Assembly (NCBI GenBank): GCA_947631715.1
Contig: CANRMK010000093.1
Coordinates: 1-8,523 of the forward strand
Direction of reading: 5' to 3'
Source: an uncultured Acetatifactor sp.
Lineage (GTDB): Bacteria > Bacillota > Clostridia > Lachnospirales > Lachnospiraceae
Length of the DNA stretch: 8,523 nucleotides
The notes beneath the pieces were generated by a model. That model ran no database searches. It worked only from the letters and a program-made list of their open reading frames with translations, and was not told where the DNA came from. Position numbers and translations under genes: made by a program. This document shows, one piece after another, positions 1 through 6,674 of this stretch (positions are counted from its first letter, which is position 1; every line of letters begins with the position of its first letter).

Positions 1-773
1 AATTCATATTTTCCATGATGGGCCAGAACGCAGTGCTGCAGCTGTGATAAAAGCTCATGGGAAAGACCGTCTATCCCTGCCGCCTGCTCCGCAAGCATCT
101 GGGAGCCTATCACAATATGGCCCAGAAGCTGGCCGTCGTTGGTGTAATCGTTTTCCGGAAAAGGTGAGATCTCCTTTACCTTGCCGATATCATGGCACAT
201 AGCCGCTGTCAGCAGAAGATCCCGCTTCAGTACGGGATATGCGCTGCAATAGTAATCGCACAGCTTTGTCACGCCCAGCGTATGCTCTAAAAGTCCTCCT
301 ACAAATCCGTGGTGCACCGTTTTCGCCGCAGAGGAATTTCGGAATCTTTTTACAAAGTCCTCGTCTTCCACAAAAAAAGCTTCCAAAAGCTTCTTCAGAC
401 TGGGATGCTTGATGCTCTCGATCAGTTTAAGCAGCTCCTGGTACATTCCGTCGATATCCTTTGAACTCACCGGCAGATAATCTCCGGGGTCATATTCTCC
501 CTCCCGGCATACGCGGATCCGCTTTACATTGATCTGCAGCGCTCCCATAAAATTGGTCACATCTCCGTATACCTCTATATAATCCAGCACATCACAGTCT
601 TCGATGCCTGGATTATTGGGCTCCCACACCTTTGCATCAACCGTTCCCGTCTTATCCTGCAGGATCATGCTTTCATATGGTTTCCCGTTCTTTGTCACCG
701 CCGACTGCCTATGCTTGCACAGGTATATGTCACAGACCCGGTCTCCTTCTTTCAGATCTCTGATATACTTCAT
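1..773 (-). CDS. yhaM: YhaM-type 3'-5' exoribonuclease (OB-fold + HD domain), C-terminus cut by window edge
   Basis: The gene starts at the ATG read from 773 down to 771 and stays open to the window edge, giving 257 residues. B. subtilis YhaM is about 314 residues, so roughly the last 50-60 are missing. The N-terminus, MKYIRDLKEGDRV, leads into an OB-fold nucleic-acid-binding domain at about residues 10-92. An HD phosphohydrolase domain follows at about 150-257. Its visible metal ligands are H164 (LLEHT), the H194-D195 pair in CHDIGK, H219 (GHI) and H252/H253 (AHHGK). Members of this family are cytoplasmic, metal-dependent 3'-5' exonucleases that trim RNA (and ssDNA) ends. The start is supported by a purine-rich GAGAGGGA just upstream, with rather short spacing, and by the family-typical first residues. 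It lies in the same direction as the HtrA-like gene upstream, separated by 250 nt that hold a large inverted-repeat element. I see no convincing promoter in that gap, so it may depend on read-through. The family call is firm; cellular role is inferred by homology. Confidence 0.92.
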   Translation of the reverse strand, partial: MKYIRDLKEGDRVCDIYLCKHRQSAVTKNGKPYESMILQDKTGTVDAKVWEPNNPGIEDCDVLDYIEVYGDVTNFMGALQINVKRIRVCREGEYDPGDYLPVSSKDIDGMYQELLKLIESIKHPSLKKLLEAFFVEDEDFVKRFRNSSAAKTVHHGFVGGLLEHTLGVTKLCDYYCSAYPVLKRDLLLTAAMCHDIGKVKEISPFPENDYTNDGQLLGHIVIGSQMLAEQAAGIDGLSHELLSQLQHCVLAHHGKYE

Positions 774-808
774 ATTCCCTCTCATTCCGCCATCAACAGG
801 CTGTTTTT

Positions 809-1008
809 CGTAACAGTTCAGCCTTTCCCTTGCGAGTCACGCCCGGTACTGCCGATGTTCTCCCGGCAGACACGCTTCCGCTCGGTTCCGCACGTAACGG
901 ACACTAGGCTCGAGAGTACCTCGCCAAGTGCCGACGTGCTCCAACGGTCTGCCGGGAGAACATCGACATTACCGGGCTGAATACAACGGTGGGGGCTGAA
1001 CTGTTACG
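809..1008. repeat. Nested ~200-bp inverted-repeat element (MITE/REP-like or structured RNA candidate)
   Basis: This fills most of the 250-nt gap between the HtrA-like gene and yhaM. The ends are perfect 15-bp inverted repeats, CGTAACAGTTCAGCC at 809-823 and its reverse complement at 994-1008. Inside lies a second pair of 30-nt arms, 842-871 and 947-976, which match at 28 of 30 positions. Both arm pairs share a centre near 909, so they nest into one long interrupted stem. The octamer GGGCTGAA occurs twice on the right side, at 974-981 and 993-1000. T-runs flank the element, T5 at 804-808 and T6 at 1009-1014, and could be a short target duplication or chance. No believable reading frame or transposase is present. 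It could be a non-autonomous mobile element, a dispersed palindromic repeat, or a structured RNA in the leader of yhaM. The palindrome is read directly from the sequence; its nature is inference. Confidence 0.85.
890..939. other. Central hairpin at the apex of the inverted-repeat element
   Basis: Between the 30-nt inner arms lies a further imperfect hairpin. GCACGT at 890-895 pairs with ACGTGC at 934-939. Then CGG at 898-900 pairs with CCG at 931-933, CACT at 902-905 with AGTG at 927-930, and AGG at 906-908 with CCT at 919-921, with small bulges between. The top contains CTCGAG. Because the pairing continues inward through three levels, the element looks folded rather than merely bounded by repeats. 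Pairing was done by eye; no folding energy was computed. Confidence 0.6.
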
Positions 1009-1023
1009 TTTTTTCTGATCTGC

Positions 1024-2376
1024 TTATCGCTCTCCCAGTTCCATGGTAAAGTGCATTTCCTTATATTCTCCCTGAGACTGGCGCATTACCGTAAGCGTTA
1101 TCCGCTGCCCGGGCGCAAGCTGCATCAGCTGTGTGCAGTAAGCGCTAAAAGATGCAATTTCCGTATTGTCGATACCGGTGATCACATCTCCCACCTGGAT
1201 TCCCGCCAGCATAGCGGGAGAGTCCATTTCCACCTCCGTCACATAAGCGCCGTAAGGCACTTCAAAATCCATAAAGGCATGGAGCGTTACGTCCGTACCG
1301 GTGATCCCCAGATATGCAAACGTGCTTTCATTGGTCAGCTTTTCGATGATCCTTTTGATTTCTGTAATGCCATAAGCGCTTATCATATTTTCCATATCTG
1401 CAGCCTGATCGCCTGTGATGATGCCGATCACCTGGCCCTGCAGGTTAAAGAGCACTCCCTCCGCATTTTTACTGCCGTAAATATTGGTGGAAAGCAGCTT
1501 ATAGCTTCTGTCAGGATCGTTCAGTCTTGTACCGTCAGAAGTGATCATGCCGTATCCCAGTCCCACAGGACTGCCCAATGCCACTACCGGTGTCCCAGCC
1601 AGATGGTCTTTGGAGGAGGAACCCAACGGCGCCGCACACAATCCGCCTGTCTCTAACCACTCTGCGGGCATATCCATCTTCTGCACCGACAATACGGCCA
1701 GATCGGTATCCTTATCCACACCCTTTAATTCCGCCGGTATCTGATAATAGTCATCACTTAACGACAGCGCCAGGCTTTCGGCATCTTTCAGGGCGGCATA
1801 ATTGACCAGGATAAAAAACTCCGTGTCATTTTCCGCCACGATCACGCCTACCGCCTGATTGCTGCTCTCCTGCACATTGTCGAACCAGTCCGTATCGGAG
1901 GTAACTCCCCGAATCGTAACCATGTGTTCAGCCAGCGCCGGATCATCGTTTTCGTCATCTCGGCGCTCATAGACGAAATCCTGTAAAGCATCGTAAATCT
2001 GCGCATAGCTTTTTACGCTGAAGCCGGTTTCCTCTAAAATTTTCCGAATCTGCTCCTCCACGGGAGAATTCTCTTCCAACGGCGATATGGTAGAAGCGGG
2101 GCTCTCCGTGGGAAGATTTTCCGCCAGCATCTCCTCCGGGGACATTTCCTCCTGATCCTCCGGGAATACTACATAGGGAGGCTCTTCCTCAGGAGTGAGC
2201 CGGTTGCTGATCACCGGTTCCAGGACCAGAAAGGTGACACATGCGACTAGGCCAAAGATCACTGCCATGGCGGCCGTGATCAATGTTCTTCGGATCAGCT
2301 TCCTGCGGTTGATGGGACGTGTCTTGATCTTTTCTATCAAAAAATCACTTTGATTGTTCTGCTCCTTGTCAGGCAT
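1024..2376 (-). CDS. Membrane-anchored HtrA/DegP-like protein with PDZ domain, predicted pseudoprotease
   Basis: This 450-residue protein has a basic cytoplasmic N-terminus (about 1-31) and one membrane segment at about 32-54. An acidic, proline-rich linker follows (about 60-110), then a trypsin-like S1C domain (about 150-345) and a PDZ domain (about 355-447, with YLGI and SPAMLAGIQVGDVI). The layout is that of Gram-positive HtrA proteases, which act outside the membrane in protein quality control. The active site is not intact. The position of the catalytic His (family ILTNxH) reads ILVNYA, giving A194. The position of the catalytic Ser (family GNSGGPL) reads KNAEGVL, giving A305, and the oxyanion-hole Gly is lost. 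Only the Asp, D225 in DTDLAVL, remains. Proteolysis is therefore unlikely, and a binding, scaffold or sensor role is plausible. The start is supported by AAGGAG six nt before the ATG. It begins 34 nt after the c-di-GMP gene's stop, so the two are probably cotranscribed. Confidence 0.9.
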   Translation of the reverse strand: MPDKEQNNQSDFLIEKIKTRPINRRKLIRRTLITAAMAVIFGLVACVTFLVLEPVISNRLTPEEEPPYVVFPEDQEEMSPEEMLAENLPTESPASTISPLEENSPVEEQIRKILEETGFSVKSYAQIYDALQDFVYERRDDENDDPALAEHMVTIRGVTSDTDWFDNVQESSNQAVGVIVAENDTEFFILVNYAALKDAESLALSLSDDYYQIPAELKGVDKDTDLAVLSVQKMDMPAEWLETGGLCAAPLGSSSKDHLAGTPVVALGSPVGLGYGMITSDGTRLNDPDRSYKLLSTNIYGSKNAEGVLFNLQGQVIGIITGDQAADMENMISAYGITEIKRIIEKLTNESTFAYLGITGTDVTLHAFMDFEVPYGAYVTEVEMDSPAMLAGIQVGDVITGIDNTEIASFSAYCTQLMQLAPGQRITLTVMRQSQGEYKEMHFTMELGER

Positions 2377-2410
2377 GAAAACTCCTTTCCGGCCATGAAC
2401 AGGCTGATTT

Positions 2411-4075
2411 TCAGGTTTTCTGCTGCGCCTGCTTTTTGCTCATATCCAGCAGCTTCTCAAAATCCTCCCTGCACACCGGTTTGGAAAAATAATATCCCTG
2501 AAGCAGCGTAACGTTCATATTCCCCACGATGTCCGCCACTTCTCCGGTTTCCACACCCTCTACAATGGAATCGTATCCCAGACGCTGGCACATTGCCAGC
2601 AGATTGTCAATGATCACATAATCGATATCATGTCCCGGCTTGGACAGCTCCCTGACAAATGAGTGCTCGATCTTAATGAAATCCACATGCAGGCTCTTGA
2701 GCATTTCCAGAGACGCATAGGCCGTTCCGAAATCGTCCAGCGCCATTTTAAAGCCCCGGTTCCGCAGTCTCTCAAACATGGCGGACAGCTCCTCCGGGTT
2801 GCCCACCTGGCTGCTCTCCGTAAGCTCAATGATAATGTGCTCAGGATCCACCTTGTATTTTTCCGCACAGGCTGCCAGCCGGTCCTCAAAAGTCTCATCC
2901 AAAAACTGCTGATAGGATACGTTAAAGCTTACCCACAGCTCTCCGTAGGTATCCCGCCATTCCACCTGCTGCCGGATCGCCTGTTCCATGACCCAGAATC
3001 CTACATCCCTGATGTCTCCGTAGTCCTCCAGCACCTTGATAAATTCCATGGGATAAGAATCCTTGATCCTATTCCCTTTCCATCGAAGCAGGCACTCGCA
3101 GCCCGTGATAACGCGGCTGCCGGGCGTCACAAAAGGCTGAAAATACAATTCAAAGCCCTGGTAATCATTCTTTATGCACTGTTTCAAATCTTCTCTCAGC
3201 GCCAGCGCCCTCTCCTGCTTTTCCGCGATTTTTTTTGAGAAAAATACAAGCGTTCCCTTCTTGGTATTCTTAGCGTGCTCTAAGGAATGCTCCAGCTTAT
3301 TGATCAGGATCTCCCTGGAATCCGCATCCTCCGGAAAACGCACGCCTCCTGCGGAGACGGACAGTCCTACTTTCTGCTGGTTCTTTAATTCTATGATATC
3401 CGTTTCCTGACACAAATGTCGGTAATAATCCTCCACCCGCTCTTTATCGGCGCCAAAGGCAACTACAAGAAATTCATCACCGCTGAAACGGAATACCTTC
3501 CATTCCGGATCACAGAGCTTTTTCACACGTCTGGAAAATTCCACCAAAATTTCATCCGCCGTGTTATAACCGTAATTTCCTACCACTTTCCTGAATCCGT
3601 CCAGTCCCAGAAGCAGCGCGGTCCCGGACAGATCGGAGAAATCAAAATGATACAGTTCCGGCGTGGTCAGAAGTCCCGTAAGCGTGTCATATTTGCTCTG
3701 TCCGTCTATTCTGGTCATAAGCCCGGCAAAAATAATAGGCGTTCCCTCCGCGTCCCGGATAACGCTTCCCTTACATTCCACCCAGACATACTCCCCCATA
3801 CGGTTTCTGGCTCTGTACTGGCAGTTATGATGTTTTTTCTTTCCGGAAAATACTCCCGTGATATCCTCCATGTACACGTTCAGATCTTCCGGATGTATAT
3901 GCTCCGCCCAGACATTTGCAGCGTTTTCCAGATATTCGCCGGACAGCCCGAAATAATCTACAGAGGCTTTCGACCATCTTGAAATGTCCGTCTTCATGTC
4001 GCACACATAAATATATACATTGTCAGACGCCGATGCAAAAGCTTCAAACAGCTCATTGTTGAATATATCGCTCAT
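2411..4075 (-). CDS. PAS-GGDEF-EAL c-di-GMP protein, probable phosphodiesterase with degenerate GGDEF
   Basis: This 554-residue protein has no membrane segment, so it is probably cytoplasmic. It has a PAS_3-type sensor domain (about 10-125), a GGDEF domain (about 128-285) and an EAL domain (about 298-545). EAL domains hydrolyse c-di-GMP to pGpG. All catalytic positions I could align are kept: E327 (in ECLLR, replacing EALLR), N385, E417 (ELTE), D447/D448 (LDDFG), K468, E506 (VEGVE) and Q526 (QGYYF). The GGDEF half is degenerate: the signature is SGDEF (198-202), the metal-binding Asp of the DxD motif is G157, the guanine-contact Asn is V165, and no RxxD inhibitory site precedes the signature. 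Net c-di-GMP breakdown, gated by the PAS domain, is the best reading; residual cyclase activity cannot be excluded. The ribosome binding site (AGGGCG) is weak. It is the first gene of the leftward block, with its own upstream promoter candidate, and lies 34 nt before the HtrA-like gene. Confidence 0.93.
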   Translation of the reverse strand: MSDIFNNELFEAFASASDNVYIYVCDMKTDISRWSKASVDYFGLSGEYLENAANVWAEHIHPEDLNVYMEDITGVFSGKKKHHNCQYRARNRMGEYVWVECKGSVIRDAEGTPIIFAGLMTRIDGQSKYDTLTGLLTTPELYHFDFSDLSGTALLLGLDGFRKVVGNYGYNTADEILVEFSRRVKKLCDPEWKVFRFSGDEFLVVAFGADKERVEDYYRHLCQETDIIELKNQQKVGLSVSAGGVRFPEDADSREILINKLEHSLEHAKNTKKGTLVFFSKKIAEKQERALALREDLKQCIKNDYQGFELYFQPFVTPGSRVITGCECLLRWKGNRIKDSYPMEFIKVLEDYGDIRDVGFWVMEQAIRQQVEWRDTYGELWVSFNVSYQQFLDETFEDRLAACAEKYKVDPEHIIIELTESSQVGNPEELSAMFERLRNRGFKMALDDFGTAYASLEMLKSLHVDFIKIEHSFVRELSKPGHDIDYVIIDNLLAMCQRLGYDSIVEGVETGEVADIVGNMNVTLLQGYYFSKPVCREDFEKLLDMSKKQAQQKT

Positions 4076-4110
4076 AAATTCGCCCTGCCTTTTGTCCAGA
4101 TTTTTTCTGT

Positions 4111-4146
4111 AAAATATATACTAACATAAATCCGGGGGTTTTTCCA
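4111..4146 (-). promoter_or_regulatory. Candidate sigma-A promoter for the leftward block
   Basis: On the minus strand, TGGAAA (plus coordinates 4141-4146; 4 of 6 matches to TTGACA) is followed after 17 nt by TAGTAT (4118-4123). An upstream TG in the extended -10 position gives TGTTAGTAT. Transcription would start near 4111, leaving a leader of about 35 nt before the ATG at 4075. Spacing and position fit, but this is a match by eye only. Confidence 0.45.
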
Positions 4147-4188
4147 TCTTTTTGCCACATATTTATTCTCGCGTTTTTCTGAAAATCA

Positions 4189-4197
4189 TGATATACT
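4189..4197 (+). promoter_or_regulatory. Candidate extended -10 promoter for mutS2
   Basis: TGATATACT is an extended -10 (TGnTATACT), with 5 of 6 matches to TATAAT. No good -35 lies 16-18 nt upstream (4168-4175 reads CTCGCGTT), as is tolerated for extended -10 promoters. The start would fall near 4204, about 50 nt before the mutS2 ATG at 4255. The mutS2 ribosome binding site is AAGGAA at 4242-4247. Confidence 0.45.
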
Positions 4198-4254
4198 TTT
4201 CAGGTAAGCCTTTCGGGAAACGTTTAAGATGATAGACTGATAAGGAAGATCCCT

Positions 4255-6630
4255 ATGAACCAGAAAGTATTAAAGACCCTGGAATTTGACAAGATCATAC
4301 AGATGCTCTCGGAAAGGGCGGATTCCGAACCCGGAAAGGAGCTGTGCAGGGAGCTTGTGCCCTCTGCAGACCTGTCTGAGATCCGAAAAAATCAGGCAGA
4401 GACCCGGGACGCCCTGGGCCGGCTATTGAAATCCGGAAGCACCTCCTTTGGAAGCAACAGGGATCTGAATTTTTCCGTAAAATCCCTGCAAATCGGAAGT
4501 TCTCTGACAGCGCCGGAGCTTTTAAAGATCGCCGCCATGCTGGACAACGTAAACCGCGTAAAGAATTACGGAAGAAAGGATAATGAAAATCTGCCGGACG
4601 ATCACTTAGATGAATATTTCCGGCAGCTTATGCCCCTTACACAGCTTGCCGGAGAGATCGGCCGCTGTATCCTCTCCGAGGAGGAGATCGCGGACGATGC
4701 CAGCCCTAAGCTGAAAAGCATACGCCGTTCCATCGCGCTGACCAACGACAGGATCCATACGCAGCTGACTTCCATGCTGAACGGCTCTTACCGCACCTAT
4801 CTTCAGGATGCGGTGATCACTATGCGCAACAACCGCTACTGTATCCCTATTAAGGCGGAATACAAGGGCCAGGTCAACGGCATGATCCACGACCAGTCTG
4901 CCACAGGCTCCACCTATTTCATCGAGCCTGCCGCCATAGTCAGCCTGAACAATCAGCTGAAAGAACTGGATCTCCAGGAGCAGGAAGAGATCAATGCGAT
5001 CCTGGCTTCCCTCAGCGCCCAGGCCGCTGAACACACGAGGGAACTGGCAGACGATCAAAGACTTATGACGCTCTTGGACTTTATCTTTGCAAAAGCCAAA
5101 CTGGCTATGGATCAGAATGCCACGGAGCCTTTGTTCAATTCGAAGCATTCTATTCATATCCGCAAGGGACGCCATCCTCTGCTGGACAAAAAAAGTGCAG
5201 TCCCTATTGAGATTTACCTGGGAAAGGATTTTGATCTTCTGATTATCACCGGTCCCAATACGGGTGGAAAGACTGTGTCGTTAAAGACCGTGGGGCTTCT
5301 CACTCTCATGGGGCAGGCAGGGCTGCATATTCCCGCTCTGGACAGATCCGAATTGTCTGTGTTCTCAGAGGTTTTTGCAGATATTGGAGATGAACAGAGC
5401 ATTGAGCAGAATCTGTCCACATTTTCCTCCCATATGAAGAGCATTGTGCACATTTTAAAGCACGCGGACGCGGACTCCTTATGTCTGTTCGATGAGCTGG
5501 GAGCGGGAACCGATCCCACAGAGGGGGCGGCCCTTGCCATTTCCATTCTGAATTTCCTGCACGACAGGGGCATACGCACTATGGCTACCACTCATTACAG
5601 CGAGCTAAAGATCTATGCACTGTCAACGGATTTTGTGGAAAACGCCAGCTGTGAATTCGATGTGGAAACCCTGCAGCCTACTTACCGCCTTCTCATCGGT
5701 ATCCCGGGAAAGAGCAACGCCTTTGCCATTTCCTCCAAGCTGGGACTGCCGGATCCAATTATTGAAGCCGCGAAAGCTCAGATCGGCAAGGAAGAAAAGA
5801 ATTTTGAGGACGTGATCGCCGACCTGGAGCAGAGCAGAGCCGCGATGGAGCGGGAACAGAGGGAGACCGAGGAGTATAAGGCGCGTATCAGGACCCTGCA
5901 GGAACAGCTGCAGCAGAAAAACGAAAAGATTGACCGTGCAAAGGATCGGATCCTGCGGGAGGCCAATGAGAAAGCTCGGGAGATCCTGCAGGAGGCAAAG
6001 GACGTTGCCGACGAGACGATCCGGGATTTCAACAGGGCAGGAGCAGGGACGGATATCCGGGAGCTTGAGAAAAAAAGACAGAAAGTCCGGGACAAGATAG
6101 AGGAAAAGAACCGCCATTTATCTCTCCGCGGCCAAAAAAATCAAAAGCAGCAGACACTGGATCCCAAAAAACTAAAAAAAGGCGACATGGTAAGGATCGT
6201 TTCCATGGGGCTTAAGGGTACTGTCAGCACTCTGCCGGACGCAAAGGGCGGCCTGTTCGTTCAGTGCGGTATCATCCGCACCCAGACCAATGTAAAAGAC
6301 CTGGTTCTGGTGGACGAAAATGACATTGCCGCACCAAAGCCCCAGAACTCCGGCACAGGCAGGATCAAAATGTCAAAGAGCCTGTCCGTCCCCACAGAGA
6401 TCAATCTATTGGGAAAGACTGTGGACGAAGCGATCCCGCTTCTGGACAAATATCTGGATGATGCCTATCTGGCCCATCTGCCAAGTGTCAGGGTAGTGCA
6501 CGGAAAAGGCACGGGCGTTCTGCGCAGCGCGGTCCAGAATCACCTGAAACGACAGAAATATGTAAAAGAATACCGGCTTGGCGAATACGGCGAGGGCGAT
6601 GCCGGCGTTACCATCGTAACTTTTCGATAA
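4255..6630 (+). CDS. mutS2: MutS2 ATPase with C-terminal Smr domain
   Basis: At 791 residues this is the usual MutS2 length, without the mismatch-recognition domain of MutS1. The N-terminal MutS core and lever region covers about 1-300. The ABC-type ATPase follows: Walker A GPNTGGKT at 333-340, signature region STFSSHMK at 388-395, Walker B ending in D413-E414, and the switch motif TTHYSELK at 445-452. A charged coiled coil (about 515-625), a KOW-like segment (about 638-690) and an Smr domain (about 714-791) complete it. The Smr HGKGTG motif is kept at 749-754, but the usual LDLRG reads INLLG at 716-720. MutS2 has been linked to suppression of recombination and, in B. subtilis, to action on collided ribosomes; which applies here cannot be told. 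AAGGAA sits seven nt before the ATG. It is the first gene of the rightward block and is divergent from the c-di-GMP gene. Confidence 0.97.
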   Translation: MNQKVLKTLEFDKIIQMLSERADSEPGKELCRELVPSADLSEIRKNQAETRDALGRLLKSGSTSFGSNRDLNFSVKSLQIGSSLTAPELLKIAAMLDNVNRVKNYGRKDNENLPDDHLDEYFRQLMPLTQLAGEIGRCILSEEEIADDASPKLKSIRRSIALTNDRIHTQLTSMLNGSYRTYLQDAVITMRNNRYCIPIKAEYKGQVNGMIHDQSATGSTYFIEPAAIVSLNNQLKELDLQEQEEINAILASLSAQAAEHTRELADDQRLMTLLDFIFAKAKLAMDQNATEPLFNSKHSIHIRKGRHPLLDKKSAVPIEIYLGKDFDLLIITGPNTGGKTVSLKTVGLLTLMGQAGLHIPALDRSELSVFSEVFADIGDEQSIEQNLSTFSSHMKSIVHILKHADADSLCLFDELGAGTDPTEGAALAISILNFLHDRGIRTMATTHYSELKIYALSTDFVENASCEFDVETLQPTYRLLIGIPGKSNAFAISSKLGLPDPIIEAAKAQIGKEEKNFEDVIADLEQSRAAMEREQRETEEYKARIRTLQEQLQQKNEKIDRAKDRILREANEKAREILQEAKDVADETIRDFNRAGAGTDIRELEKKRQKVRDKIEEKNRHLSLRGQKNQKQQTLDPKKLKKGDMVRIVSMGLKGTVSTLPDAKGGLFVQCGIIRTQTNVKDLVLVDENDIAAPKPQNSGTGRIKMSKSLSVPTEINLLGKTVDEAIPLLDKYLDDAYLAHLPSVRVVHGKGTGVLRSAVQNHLKRQKYVKEYRLGEYGEGDAGVTIVTFR

Positions 6631-6658
6631 ATGACTCTGTAACTGTTTCCGATATGAT

Positions 6659-6665
6659 AAAGGAG
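6659..6665 (+). promoter_or_regulatory. Ribosome binding site that sets the response-regulator start at 6675
   Basis: AAAGGAG lies nine nt before the ATG at 6675. An in-frame ATG at 6654 lies upstream of this site and has no comparable Shine-Dalgarno, so the longer reading, which adds seven residues, is unlikely. Confidence 0.75.
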
Positions 6666-6674
6666 CATTTTTAT

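Noticed and set aside
711..980. Plus-strand 89-codon open frame running through the intergenic element
   Set aside because: It starts inside yhaM on the opposite strand and runs through most of the palindrome. It has no ribosome binding site and a low-complexity Arg/Ser/Pro-rich product without recognisable domains.
1051..1656. Plus-strand 201-codon open frame antisense to the HtrA-like gene
   Set aside because: The minus-strand frame encodes a recognisable membrane-PDZ protein with a good ribosome binding site. The antisense product is His/Arg-rich with no family resemblance, as expected for a shadow frame.
794..2412. Similar short strings AACAGGCTG followed by a T-rich stretch near 795 and near 2399
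   Set aside because: The shared core is only nine bases, in two short gaps about 1.6 kb apart, and has no further extended identity. Chance similarity is enough to explain it.
4207..4222. Small dyad TTTCGGGAAA near the mutS2 leader
   Set aside because: Only four bases pair with a two-base loop, which is too short to support an operator, hairpin or riboswitch. I also saw no c-di-GMP riboswitch features in this leader.
6654..6674. Earlier ATG at 6654 for the response regulator
   Set aside because: AAAGGAG lies downstream of this ATG and is correctly spaced for 6675. Receiver domains also usually begin a few residues before the KILIVDD strand, as the 6675 start gives.
6631..6674. Possible terminator after mutS2
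   Set aside because: No hairpin followed by a T-run is present in these 44 nt, so the regulator and kinase are treated as possibly cotranscribed with mutS2.
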